A DNA stretch of 64,000 bases from Eutypa lata (Eukaryota; Ascomycota; Sordariomycetes; Xylariales; Diatrypaceae). The stretch spans positions 1,421,001 through 1,485,000 of the forward strand of contig JAKULF010000006.1 in the NCBI GenBank assembly GCA_022661535.1. Reading direction: 5' to 3'. Shown piece by piece: positions 11,860-24,784 of the stretch. The translations under genes and the position numbers were made by a program. The first letter of the stretch is position 1. Every line of letters begins with the position of its first letter. A model generated the notes under the pieces. The model saw only the letters and a list, made by a program, of their open reading frames with translations. It was not told where the DNA came from and did no database searches.

Positions 11860-14800
11860 GTTGTATTATTTATATACATACCGTCGCATTGGGAATTGGA
11901 TGTCGATATACAAATACATATGGTTTTGGTCGTTTGAATATGCGTTTTTTTTTTTTGATCTTGATATTCATTTTGCGTCGATAGAGCACTGGAGGCTCTG
12001 TTGTTTGTTGGGGTTCCGTTCCAACCCCCTTAATCTGGTCGAAGTGTGTCAGTTATGTCGCAGATGTATTTGCCCATAGAAACTCAAGAAAGTTCCAAAA
12101 GAAAACTTTATATATGTTCATATACATGCGTGGGAAATGGCAATCAAGAGTCAGAGGACATCTTCTCATTTATATCAATTACATAGGTATTCAGTAGGCT
12201 CGAGAATGGCTGCTGTTCGCTAACTAGGGTAGACGTTCCAGCTACTATCTAAGCAACAACCCCAATGCCGTTTATAAATAAATAACACGTATGCTAATAA
12301 CTAGTGTCGTGCCTATTTATTACTTGTTCTTCGCCGTTTCTATTTATTCATTTAATCCAATGACGGAAATCCCACCTCCTTTTTCGTCTCTCCTGTAATT
12401 AAGTGAACGCAGCATCTCCAATCCCAGCCCCCCTGAGATGCACATCCTATCCGTTACTGGGCGCGGAAAGCCGTCGGCCGGGCTCTCGTGCGCATGCAGC
12501 CTTGGCGAGTCCACCGGTAAGGGGTGTGCGCGTATGTGTATGTGTGTGTATGTGTATGTATGCGTGATATCTTTTGTTAATAATGTCCGGATCGCTAATC
12601 AGCGCTGCTGCAGCTAACTCGCTTCCGACGTTGCTCTCGCTAAAAAAAGGTTCGAAGCAGAGCGACCACCACTGGGCGGATGGGCGGGCCCAGCCAGTGG
12701 TAACCTTAAGTAAGGTAGGTAGGTACAAGACCCAATACAAGGCCCATCGCGCGCAACGCCGCATCTACGATGCGCAACTCGCACGCACACACATAAACCC
12801 ACGTGGGCGGCAGCCTCTTACCGAAGGAGGCGCTCGTTGCTCCCGTATCTTGTACGACCCTTCTCGGCGCAGAGGATCGCCCGAGACGCAGCTGCAGGTT
12901 TCCTCCCATGGTTGTGGACCGCGCCGTGGTGGTGGTGGCGGCGTCTGAACCGGGCTGGCGGGTAATTTGGTAATCGCGACGGTAGGAAGTAGCTAGGTAT
13001 AAATAGATAGAACGTTGCTAAGCCATCCATACGTGTCTTGCAGCGTGTCATATGTCTTGAAAACACAATTTCCTTACCATGTGTTCTTTGTACCCGATTT
13101 TCTAGCGGTACTCGTTTTAAAAAGGGGTGGAATAAGGGTTTTCGTCACAGGACCCCAGTGATGTCATATACCATACTGTAGCTCTTCGAAAAGTTGTGCT
13201 TCGTCCTATATCGTGTCTAACACATGATCTTTACTGTATAAACAAGAAGCCAAAGGGTTGGTCGGGCAGGAAATGTGGAAGCGGGACCAAGGCGACTCCA
13301 TTTTCTAATGTAGCGTTTCTCGCGTTCGTCCTAGAACCATCGTAGTCATGTTTTCAACCGTGATATTCGCAAAGACTTTGTTCATCGAATTGCATCTAGA
13401 GTGAGCTAAGATGGCTATCGCTATTCCAGATCCGTGGTGGTTTTCTCATCCCATGTTAGCCCTTTCTGCACAGTCAGTCATTGAGATCCGTGTGCTCTGC
13501 GTGTTCAAGGAACACCGGCTGAGAAGCTCTTTCGCGCCTCGGTAGGACAGAGCATGCAACCTCTCTCCGAACCTCCCTCCGACGTTGCAGAGAGGAAGCC
13601 AATTTCAGCACGGAATTCAGCGATGAATAAACAATGGGAGGGCCACGCCGCGCTTCCAGGGGTCCTCTCAGCCGCATGCCAAGCCTTGAGGCAATAAGTA
13701 ACCTGGGTGGGGGTTGCGACGACATCATCGTCCATGATGATCGCCTGGCATAAGCACGGGATCGGTAACTTTCTTCCGGTGAGCTCTCCTGTGTTTCCCT
13801 TCTCGCATAAACAAAGTGAAAGTGTCGTATTTACAAAGAACTTACAAATGTGAGCACGTTGAAAGTTGGCATAGAAAAGCTCAATCCCTGATCCCGACGC
13901 GGAGAGGCTATATGGGTCGATGACCACCGAATCATGATCTCCAGAGGAACATAATGCGCTTTGTTTTCAGTCTAAGCTCGTCCTGAAGCCGGGGAAGCTA
14001 AATTCAATGTCGCCGGTGAGCAGGTGAGCCCATAAAGTAAGGCAGCAATTTTACGTGCACATTTCGAGGCCCAACCTATGAAGATCACGATGTACAACTG
14101 TTTGTGACTTGCTTGTTCAATTCATGTTCAGCTGATCAGTTTCAAAACTCTCTACGCTAGTCAGGCGGAATCATTCCACATTAAGGGGGTGGGTCAATAT
14201 GTCAACTCCTAAAGCAAGCGGAATTCTTAATCATATCATTCAGGCTAGAGATTCCATAGAGGGTTTGTCTGCTACAAAGAACTAGTTAGAGTAGATCTGC
14301 TATTTTCTTATCTCCACGGTTGTGCTATGCGGCTTAAGCCCAGAGGGTTGTGTAAGAGATGATTGGTTGGTGTCTCCCGTTGGGTATCAACCTAGAAATT
14401 GGGTTTCTTTCTCCATCTCATAGTAAACAGATACATTGTAGGCATCAAAATGGTTGGGCTTCTTCTCGAAACGTCTGCCGGTGTACTAATCTAGAACGCG
14501 GAGGGTTAAGCGATAAAGACCGTTGGATTTAAAGCACCTTGTCGCAGATACACGAGTGCGCGTTTAATATCATACATTCAGATGTCGCCTAAACGGGAAG
14601 TGGCATCAAGTAAAGCGTAGCGCATAGTGATGTTATGGAGCACTCCTTTTTTCCATTACCAAACCACTAATGCGTTCTCAACGAATAAGCGTTAATTCTG
14701 TGCAGTGTGGTATCATGGCGGTAGGTAGCCCTCAGAGAGCTTTCCAGTAGCACAGGTTTCGAGATGAAAATCTCATGTAGAGTCTCAACAGCCCAGCTTT

Positions 14801-17078
14801 GACCAATTGTCGGAACTGCAGAGAAGTATTTCCCTTTACCTAGGGAAAAAAGAATTGTCATGATTGTAATGCAGTCTTAGTTAGCCAATAGAAACGTGTT
14901 GAAAGAGAGATGCGCATTTATACGTAGATCCGCCGGCACGCCAAGATTAAGGCTATCTTGTTATCCACCCATCAAAGAGGTGCTGCAGTTTCACCTGCAG
15001 CACCTGCAACCTGCACCAGGGCACTGTCGGGTTGTTTTCGTGGTGACGCGTCGAAGATATCAAAAAACCTGTCTGTCTGTTAAATATTCTCGGTATGTTT
15101 TTGTAGCCGACGGAGTTGAGGAAGCATGATGCGCACGATGCCAAGGTTATAGGGAAAAACTCAGTGGCTTTTTCCGATGACCCAGGTTTCAACCTCAGCA
15201 TATGTTACGGATATATTGACCTTGACCTTTAAGTCGGGACCGTCCTCAAGACCAGGAAGCGTAGCGGCCGTTCACTCGGCCGGTGTTAAGAGATCTGCAT
15301 GAAGGGGAGAGGGAAGGACATCAGCAAGGATATATTTAAGGCGTTCCTGAACGCCGCCGGCCCGTTCACCGATTTTCCAAATATGGGCCATTCGCCTCAA
15401 GCCTTACAGAATGATATGTAAGTCTTTCGTATCATTCTGGCTAAAGGGGACCAAATAAGGAAAAAAAGACTGAAGATTTGTCGATCCATCAAGAATTCAA
15501 TTCATGGTGATGCAGCTGGACTTAACAAGTTAAAAGGTAGGCCTTCGTTTTACCTTAGCGCTTTAACAGGGGCAGCGCCAGACGCTTTTGGCGTTCAGTG
15601 TTGGAGGATTTAAATGCTCGTTGTCGTAAAAAAATAAAATGAAAATAAAGATCAAAACCCACTAGGACTTGCTCTCCGAGTTGCCGAGACGCAATCCTAT
15701 TGAGTGAGAACAGCGCCAAACAAGCGAATCTTATGCTGTGAACAAAACGGAGGTTATGGTCAAGAGTCCAAGTAGCATTTTTGCTGCACTGGATTGGGTT
15801 ATACGAGCGCTATGCTAAGATTACAAATAGTAGATAGACAGTTGTTAGTTGTTTTTTGTTTATGGTCGCCGTCGTCGCCATTGAATTGTCGTATAAAGCC
15901 AGTAAGAGATGAAGATTTGAAGCCAAGCCCGATAAAAGAACTGTTTTATTAATGAGCTTGATCAACGTTAGCCAACATAATAATGTAAGTTCAACCCTCG
16001 TGGAGGCTTGCGACTCGCAAGCTGCCGCCTCCAACCCCCACATGCCGAGCTAGTGCAAGCCAGATCCCCCAGTTGCATCCTGGCGGCACCTGGAGACAGG
16101 GCTGAACATTGACCCTTTTCGGGTAACACATCAAGAAAGGTTAAAGATGTCTCGGACTCGATCGCAATCTAGTTACCGTAATGTGACTTGTCAGATATCC
16201 ACGACCCTCTTCAACAGGCACACACAGTATCACAAGACAACTTATTATATGTCACCTACCCCAGCCCTTATGACAACCCCATAAAAGAGAAAGGGGAGGT
16301 TCCTTGCCAACAGAGGCCTGGGGGTGAAGTACAGTGTCGTATAGTTATAAAGAGCCAGTTTATTAGGTAGTTAGTATATGTTTACTACAGTAGGATCCCG
16401 CATGCGGGCCGAACCTTTAGGCACTTCGACCACTTGAGCGGCCAAGGTTGTGCAACATCACGCAACTATGTAACTGACATTCTTGTGGAGTTGGCACATT
16501 CAGTATCCAGTGCCTGAAAGTGATACCGTCTCTTGCCAAATAGAGCTACTTCATGTCTGCTGAAGCCACAATGTGCCACAAAGAGAAATCATTAACGGGA
16601 TTCATTCGCGAGTTCCAATGGTGAGATTCTCATTGGATGAATATTCATATTCATCGGTCATTAAAAGGCGCTGTTTTAACCTTTATCAAATACCCAAGTT
16701 TAGTTATGTAGGTATCAGCTAGCGCCCGGACGCTCTGTTTTCCGAGTCTATTTGCTTTATTAGGACCCAGTCGGTATGAGGGGACATCCAGCCATACTAG
16801 AAAGATACGTCACCTATAATATCAAAATCATCATCCGCTAGATTAAGTTCAAGTCCTGTTTGATCGGCCTTAAATCAAGTCTATATGCTCTTTTTTTATA
16901 CCCGACCTTCGGACGACTGGAAGATTGATGTCAACTTGTCAAGGAACTTGGTGGAGGCGACTTACTGTATACAGTTACTATGTATCTGCCAAGGGGGGGT
17001 AAGGAACCAATTCCATAGTACCACCCCTAATCCTAGCAACATATCACTTCTGATCGGCAGCTAGGAAGGCATGGGGCG

Positions 17079-17110
<32 letters not shown>

Positions 17111-20100
17111 GCGCCTCTGTGCTAGGTACCAGATCGACCCTGATCGGATTCGTCCAATCTTTGCTCGGATCCGGAAGCCAACATTGATATATCTCTTTAG
17201 GGACGTAGGCTACTTTCCTACTTCGTAAAATGCCACAAGCTCCAGTTATGGATGTGCTGTAGAAAGAAGTAGGGGCGGCCCGACCATGTTGCTGGGTCCG
17301 TGGGCAATACGGTGGTCTCACAATTTTATTTCTCCTCAAATCATGTTGTTGTGCAAGTTAAAGATAATTATGTAGGACGTGGGATATATGCACATGAAAG
17401 CAATGCGGCGGCTCCCTGGTAGACTGACGTATCTGGGTGTGCATATTGCAACTCCTGCGTCGGCATACTGGACATGCGCACTGCAGCGTTGCATGATCCG
17501 CAAGCAATGTACATACCTTCGCTCTTAGGCATTCTACCGGACTCCTGGATCTTCCCAGGGCCATGTGTCACCGGGACTATGCGCAACTGCTTTCCTACAT
17601 ACCGGAATTCACCATCGCTGGTGTAGTTGAAATATAATGAAAGGGTCATTGTTCATTCAAAGATGACAGACGGTCCTATCCTTCACCGACGGAGCCCCAA
17701 TAGCGTACTCAGAGCATCACGCGGACTCATTATGCGACCTAGTGCAGCCAAGACTCAAAATGCCGTACTTGAGAGGCACGATCTCATATTTCTCCGACGA
17801 ACTGACTGGTGTCTGAGACAATGAAGAAAGATACAGGATGGCGTAAACGGTAAGCTGCGCTCGACTTGGACTCCGAATGGGAGCAGAAGAAACTCGGCCC
17901 GTCCATGCTGTATAAATGTAGCCTACATATATAACCAAATACGTTGTATTATCAGATTGAAAAGAGTGTGATGCAAGGGCAATTACACGCCTTGTAAATG
18001 GAGTAGCCATTAGTAACAGGGGTCCAATCGCTCTATGTATTCATCCCATCTAGGCGCTTTGACATGGTTTTTCTTGCCAGGGTAAGCAGCCATGACAGGC
18101 TGTTCGCAAGGATGGGCTAGAAACAGGGGCTGACTTGGTTACTGATCATAAAACTTGGCAGATTGGTGGAGTTTCTGGAAGAGATCAGACATCAGGAAAA
18201 AAAGAAAGAGGATGACCCAATTTAGACGAAGAAGAACTAATCTATGTAGAGGGGGCATTTAATCACAAGCAGCGCGACGGCTGTCCGAATAATCCGTTAG
18301 ACGACATAACATACAATAGTTGTTTGGCTGGTCTATCATCTTATGCGCACCATTTAGAAAATACGGCTGTAATCCCGGGAGGTCCATGTCCGAAACTCGG
18401 GCTTAGATATGTAGTTGGGATGATGGTGATGATGTCGGGTGCCCTCTATCTGTTTGCCACGACATTTCTCCAATTCATCCGGCGTTCAGCCCTCACTCTA
18501 GCGTATCCTCAGCTACTGTATAGCTGCACATCAATATCCATAGCCTTACTCATGCTCCAAGTAGTCCAGCTGGCCTGGTAGGGTGGTCACTTGAGAAATC
18601 TAATACTACATCCACGTAAAGGCGGGGGTGCTGTCCCATGGCTCTCCGAAGACATTAGCTCTGCTGGGGGCGTAGGAAGTTGGTTAATGCTCTGGCACCC
18701 ATGGGACACTGATCGACCGGCTGTAAGCGAGCACGAGCCTTTTGAGATGGTGGGAAAGGCTATATCACTTTTCCGGTCCATAACATCGACGATAACTACT
18801 CGTGTTTCAGCCTTTCGAGATCCAGTCAGGTGAATCTCTGTTCAGGGGTATGGATTTGTGGTGCCGGGGTCATAAAGCCACTGTCTATTTGTCAATGACT
18901 ACCATCCGGACATCGAGGGTACACGGATTCGATCAGTTGGGTCTTGTCTTGACTCCTTATCTTTTTCTCTCGAATTCAGTCCATAGGCAAGCCCATTTAA
19001 TGGATAAAAAGGAATAAGATCCTTATATATTATCTAAAATACGAGGCGACACTATATACCCTGATACGCTCCTAATCGGCGCGGATCCCCTGCATCTACC
19101 AAGATCTTAGCAATATCTATATTTACAATACCTAATCTACCCCGGGGAGATCCGCCGGAATCGTGAGACCCCTGCTCACCCCAGACACATGCTCATATTC
19201 GATCCAAGCTGTCGCATGTGCTCAATATATGGGCCAACATAATATCTGGCCAACTGCTGTCCCTCCCTCACATTCCCGTCAGCTACGTACATATTTCACT
19301 AGGAAGGAATGCTTCTAAGCTTTCGTGGGCCGTGCCCGTTCTTCGATCAGTGGCGTTAGGCCCTTGTTACCAACTCCCCTCCTCGTACTCTGATTCGCCC
19401 TTGGGCTCTGTGTTATACCCAAGCTTCGGTACCCGGTTAGGGACCCTGAGACCGCAATAAGAACGTCGGTACGGAATAGATGCGTGCCCTCTGTAAAAAA
19501 AAATCAGTGACCAGTCATCATTTTATCTTTTAACCAGGACACAGCGTCGCGGTATAGGTGTTTTGCCTTCAAACTAACACTTCAGGCGCTGTCCCATACC
19601 TAACGAACGTGGACCCGTGAGACAGCCGTGCGGACCATTGCGTACCAGACTTCCCGATATAGATATTCGCATGGAACCTGATTCCCATTGAGGTAGAAGA
19701 CCAAGGACAGAGGACGTCTGGGTGCCAGTGCTGGTGGTGTGGCCGTGTAATACCGAATACCCCAAGTTTATGCCGGGTTGCTTGTTGTCTTTGCCGCTGT
19801 GGTCATCGAATGAGAGCCAGGTAAATCGGTCTGGTCACCCTGAAATCTGGTTCCAACGCTGCAGAGAACCCTACGCCGTTATTGGTTCACCCCTACTGAG
19901 TATTGTCGCCTTACCCCATCTCCTCTAACAATCCTTCCCCTGAACCAGAGACGTTGAAGAAGCGAACGTTCAGCCGAGGCAACACGTATCTGGCTATAAT
20001 CGAATTTTGTTACCGGATAACGGGATTGCAATATTAAAATAAAAAAATAGGAGAGGCTCGCCACATTAATAGTCAGTAAATCCTACAGAGGCAGTCGACT

Positions 20101-20240
20101 AAAAAGCACGTTATCTGAACCGCACCGATAAAGGAGAGTTTCGCATATTACCATCATCTCTGCTCAGGTTCACCCAAACGCACCGGCCACGCAAGGACCA
20201 CGGACTCCCGCCCACTTGGACGCCGAAATTACATGAGTAG
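11860..20240. other. Gene-poor interval, about 8.4 kb
   Basis: No reading frame here has a recognisable domain. The longest candidates (for example minus-strand frames at 13505-13927 and 17368-17649) are short, overlap frames in other phases and show no family motif. GT-rich simple repeat occurs near 12528-12564 and a GGGCAT hexamer repeat at 17080-17109. An inverted pair of TGTCCCATGG / CCATGGGACA lies at 18632-18641 and 18699-18708. The stretch may hold decayed elements, but I cannot identify ends, duplications or coding domains. Confidence 0.5.
17080..17109. repeat. (GGGCAT)5 hexanucleotide repeat
   Basis: Five perfect tandem copies of GGGCAT; on the minus strand it would read as alternating Cys-Pro, an artefact of the repeat. 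Confidence 0.9.
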
Positions 20241-21713
20241 ATGATAGATATAATGTCGTATCATTACCCGCAGGCGCTGTCGCGCGACAGCGTTGATGCG
20301 GATGTGCACGCCGAATACATGTCCGGTTACCGCCAGCCGATGACGTCCGCTGTGGAGGTAAGACGAGCCCAGCACCTCCACCCAACACAGCCACCACTCC
20401 AACTCTCCTCTCCATCCCTCTTTTCCGCCCAGGATGCCATCATACCCCTCGTCCCAGGCCGAGCCCCCCCACCCAAAGCCTCGAAGTTAAGAAGATCCAT
20501 CTCGACCCCTAACGTGAGACCACAGGGGACGCACGATGTCGACCTTGGCCCCCTCGGTCTCCCTGGGGAGAAGAAGCGGAACAAGCTTGGTTATCATCGG
20601 TCATCTATGGCCTGTGGTAGGTAATCACGAGTGTTTGCTTCCAAAACAAAACGGAAATCCCCAATGCTAAGATGAACTTGTCAAGTAAATTGCCGCAAGA
20701 GGAAGATCAGGTGTCTCCAGGATAAAAATGACGTGCAGGGGCGCTGCGTGACCTGCATTCGGTTGAGAAAAGATTGCTTCTACGAACCGGTAGACCACGC
20801 GCCGGGAGGTAACCCAGCCCAGGGGGAACCAACAGCACTCCTGATGGGGCAACCTGTGGCTTCGCCCTCGATAGCACCCGGTCACCTACCTCGGACGCAA
20901 TCAATACAACACGAAACGCAAATAACGACGGTACACGGCCTGGGGCAGCCGTCAGTGAAGGAAGAAGGGAGCGGTGGCTACCCGGCAAGTCAGAATAGTA
21001 GGTGCAAGCCCACAAAATAGAAGATTGACCATTTCGTAACATCATAATATCTGTGACTCCTTTCTTTTTTAAATACTAAAATTTGCTCTCAAGTGCCTTC
21101 GAGTACGCCCGGTTACGGACAAGGAATAACCAACTGGGTGGGGTCAGAGACAGCGACGACGACAACAACGAGCCCTAGCTCGGTGAAAATACCGGGAGAA
21201 TCCACTTGGAGACAGTTTCCACACGAGACGGCAGTGGCCCCCGGTTACTCTCCTTACGCCGCCCATCATCAACCGCAGACTACGGCGGGCTGGCCACCAG
21301 CACCGATCGGAAGCACGGCCGTCGGAGCTACTGAGGCCGTGTCGCGCTCAGAAGACGCATGGTCGACTTACCCGCAGCCCGTGAGATCGCTGTCCTACAG
21401 CGGAGAGCATACTACCAGTCAGTACCTCCCGAGCAGGTCCCCGTACGAGCGGAAGGCTTCGGTAGTGGCGTCGGACATGTATCCCCCACCGATTACCACC
21501 AACATTGAGACCATGGCGAGCACGCCTGGCACCTCAACCATGGGGTCCCATGCCTCTCTCTCCGCTGGTGCGCTACCCTCGGCCACTTATACCACTTGGC
21601 AACAGCACCCATACCAATATCCTAAGAGCGGCGACGAATACGGCGGCAGTTGGTATGACGAAACGGGCGGGCACCCGGGTCACGGAGCCCACATGTATTA
21701 CGGGACGAGGTAA
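20241..21713 (+). CDS. Zn2Cys6 (zinc binuclear cluster) transcription factor, four exons
   Basis: Exons 20241-20357, 20433-20616, 20686-20997 and 21094-21713 give 410 residues. The ATG at 20241 directly follows an in-frame stop; a second ATG at 20253 (MSYHYPQ) is equally possible. Joining exons 2 and 3 rebuilds CVNCRKRKIRC followed by CVTCIRLRKDC, so the six zinc-binding cysteines are C100, C103, C110, C121, C124 and C131 with textbook spacing. A basic KKRNKLGYHRSS segment precedes the cluster. The rest is low-complexity, rich in Ser, Thr, Pro, Gly and Tyr, with no fungal-specific TF middle-homology domain. The family binds DNA at CGG-type sites; targets are unknown. Introns 2 and 3 use CAAG 3' splice sites. 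Intron 1 is 75 nt and stop-free, so its retention would insert 25 residues in frame. Confidence 0.88.
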
Positions 21714-23058
21714 GCTGAAAGACGGCCCAAAAAAAAAAACGTCCGGCTTGGGAACTTGGCATTGGTCAAGGTCATGGTGTGCGGGCTCGCGGTCTTTCTC
21801 GGTAGCTTCGGCATCGATTTAGGCGGGGGACCCGGGTCTCCGAGAAACCAACGATCCCCGGACGAACTCTTCATAATTTTTATGTACCTTTTTTTTCCCA
21901 CTTTCATTTCCCATTTTCTAACCGCTTCATTGTCCTCTTGACTTTAGAAAAAGAGTCGGAATTCATTTCTTCTGAGTGATTGGCAGAATAAGAGCTGGAT
22001 ATTTCGGAATAGATCGGATATTTGCATGGTGGGAGGGAGACAAAAAAAATATAGGGACAAGGGTATGGAATGGAAAAGAAAAGAAAAAGGGGGGAGGGGC
22101 GTGTCAGGACAAAACGGCGCGCCTGAGCGCAGCGAGGATTTGCGGCACATTATCTCCAAAACCGAAACACCGCGCTCGGATATCATCCCTAACTACCTTA
22201 TAAAGACCTACCCCCTCCCCCATCGACACTCTCATCGAGGGCACGATCGGCTTGCCACTAGCACATCAACAAAAAGGAATTGGCAACATTTGTGTGTTGG
22301 GGATGTATGGCAGCGCAACAATGGCATCGTGAATGGTCGATGGAGAAGAGATGCAGGTGTAGTGCTGCAGTATGCGGGAAGTGTTATCGATACTTATCAT
22401 CGACGGGTAGATTGATATTATTTTCTCATTTCTCCTATTGTTATTGGGTTTTCAGCTTGGGATCTTCAACCCCCTTGGGGTTGTGTGGAAGCGCATCAAA
22501 TGTTATGGCTAGAAAAGTGTTTTTTGTTTTGTTTTCGCTTGTTTCTTGTTTCCCTATCTTGTTCTTGGCTTACTGTTGTACCGAGTCGCATCAATGGCCA
22601 CCAGCCCGATTGCGTGTTAACCAGATCTTAGGGGTTGACTGTGTGATAAGAATAGACGTCAGATTATGTTCGCACAGCTGAGTCTTCTTGTTTAACAGCC
22701 CGAGGGGCCGCTGGCCAATCGCGCAACCTATATACATAAGTTCTAGGTATAGAGCCTATTAGGAGTATCTGTGTTGTCGAAGCAGCTCCCATTTTGAGAC
22801 AAGTCGTTCGAAACTTAAAGACGTCTTGAATGGTTAAGATGCCATTAAGCTTTACTCACCTATAGCTATGTTCACCTATATATGGTTGGTTGGGTCACCT
22901 GGAAACGGAGGTATAGGGGTTACTGTCAGTTTATACGAATAAAAGCTTTCAATCATGTCGTAGATTGTACATGAATAACTATCATAATGTGATGTCGCAC
23001 ACATAAAGTCTTTGACACTCCACTTCCATCTCTTCCTCCTTCATATCATCATCACCCT
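21714..23058. other. Intergenic between convergent genes, no gene seen
   Basis: Probably the 3' regions of the Zn2Cys6 gene and of the minus-strand DUF202 gene. A Cys-rich frame at about 22280-22681 has no recognisable family and poor codon character, so it is not called. Confidence 0.55.
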
Positions 23059-23409
23059 TCAGCCTCCCAACTGCCAAGTCAGAACGATTAACGTTATATA
23101 GGCGCCCATGCTCAGACAGGTGAGCAGAAGCACGCTATCCCCGCTTGTTCGGAATTTCTTCCGCTTTTCCCCATCTTCACCGAAGGTGGAGAAGAACTGG
23201 CTGTTGCCTTGATACCGGCGGTAGATGGCACAGAGCATCACGGCAGCGCCGTACACGGCGAACAGCGCTCCTATCGCGTAGAACTCCGAGGTGAAGATCT
23301 TGAGGATGATGAGGGCGAAGCTGAATTGCGACAGCGCCGTCCGCATATACGCCCCTTCAAATGTTCGCTGCGCTGCTCTGATTTCCACGAGTCTTAGATA
23401 GCGGTACAT
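23059..23409 (-). CDS. DUF202 family small membrane protein
   Basis: A 116-residue frame starting at an ATG at 23409. It begins MYRYLRLVEIRAAQRTFEGAY and carries the DUF202 signature of a charged RAAQRTF motif followed by an MRTALSQFSFALIIL helix, then two more hydrophobic helices (about residues 45-63 and 92-112) separated by a basic loop (RRYQGNSQFF...KRKKFRTSG). DUF202 proteins are three-helix membrane proteins; a yeast relative is a vacuolar transporter chaperone component, but this version lacks SPX or VTC domains and its role is unknown. Fungal relatives often have a longer N-terminus, and the sequence just upstream (a TACTAAT followed by CTAAG) could be an intron end, so the true start may lie in an upstream exon. 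Confidence 0.75.
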   Translation of the reverse strand: MYRYLRLVEIRAAQRTFEGAYMRTALSQFSFALIILKIFTSEFYAIGALFAVYGAAVMLCAIYRRYQGNSQFFSTFGEDGEKRKKFRTSGDSVLLLTCLSMGAYITLIVLTWQLGG

Positions 23410-24760
23410 GAATTAGTATGCATATCCTTAAAGAAGAAGTACGACTATGAGATGGATGATGTATGTCTATATTCCTACGTGTTTCATGGTTCATGGAGGG
23501 GGGGAGCACTTGCGGCCCCCACAGGGAATGGAATAGAATGAATGACATAAACATATCATCATGGTCTAAGATGGCTTACTCCTGCGATGTTAGGATTACT
23601 GAACGAGCGCGGTGCCGTCGTAAATGGAAACGGTCTTCTGCATGTGGCTAAAACAGCATCGGGTTAGTTATGACATAGATCAAGCAGGTACGCTGCTTAT
23701 TTATTATGTACGTAGATGCAAAAGAAGCGTGAGGCGGAGCAACGTTTAAATGCCTTGCTGTAGCAGAACTAACCTGGAACATTATCGCTTATGTCTTGCA
23801 ATAGCGGAAGCGGGAGTGGAAACGAAACGAAACGAAATGCAACCTAATCGGATCGATTCGATTTGTAGAAATTCATTACCAATGTCAAAGGGGCTGTGCC
23901 TTATTCTACTTCGGAAAATGCTGGGGACGTTGGATGGGGGGTATAATGCGATGTGGTTAAATTAGTGGGAATAAGCTTCTCACTCGCCTATGAATTTAGC
24001 TACATATTAACTTAACGAGCTAGAGTTTATGTCCGTAGTGTATGATCTCTTTCGGCACCGCCCGTCCTCCCCCATGCGAACCCTTACTAAAAATCTACAT
24101 CGCTTCACAGCCTCCTCCACAGCCCAAGAATATGTGGTCATGCATGATTTTTTGACGATTCGAATCACACAAGTTATTGTTTTTTGAGGTACGCAGGCAA
24201 GATCATGTTTTCATTATTAAGTTTTGTCCACATGCAACCCACACCTGACATAACGCTAAGAGGATATCATATATGTAGATACAGCACATCATTGAATGGG
24301 TTCTTCACTCTGCCTGAGTTATGCAGGTATAGTAATCAGTAATTACCTACCTAGCTTTAGGTAGGTATACACCTAACTTGACTCCGCCCCTTAGGATTTC
24401 CCACGCATCAACATTAGCTGTGTAACCCGAGCGCTTATTCATTTCTTAAGTCGTCTACATTCCCCGGTCGCGACAAGCCTAGAAGCGCTCACCTTAGGTC
24501 AAAGAAGGAAGCAATCTACACTCAATAAGCCAGCTATCCTTGCTTGACCTTCCTCCAGTGTCATAATGTCTATCGACAGCCAGTCCGTGACGGAATTGGC
24601 AGGTCTGCGGATTGGCCTGCTGTCATCCCCCAAGGCATTCTAGCTCCGGTTATCTCTGAACAGGATGTGTTTATTATGTTCGACATTACACTGCATCATC
24701 TATCGATATCAGTCATTCATTCGCTCACAGCTGAGTGGCTGAGCCTGAGCGTTTGGAGCC

Positions 24761-24784
24761 GAGCCCGAGCCCGAGCCCGAGCCC
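24761..24784. repeat. (GAGCCC)4 hexanucleotide repeat
   Basis: Four perfect tandem copies of GAGCCC, preceded by an imperfect fifth copy. Confidence 0.85.

Noticed and set aside
13474..13927. 140- and 84-codon minus-strand frames
   Set aside because: Overlapping phases, no motif, no neighbouring exon that joins in phase.
17061..17649. Minus-strand frames with Cys-Pro repeats and Cys pairs
   Set aside because: Part is produced by the GGGCAT repeat; the rest has no family and competing frames.
18632..18708. Inverted repeat TGTCCCATGG / CCATGGGACA as a possible element end or hairpin
   Set aside because: Ten bases with a 57-base loop and no target duplication or coding content is within chance expectation.
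22026..22681. Cys-rich plus-strand frames (CWGC, CRC, CGKC)
   Set aside because: They overlap in different phases in an apparent 3' region, with no known zinc-binding spacing and poor codon character.
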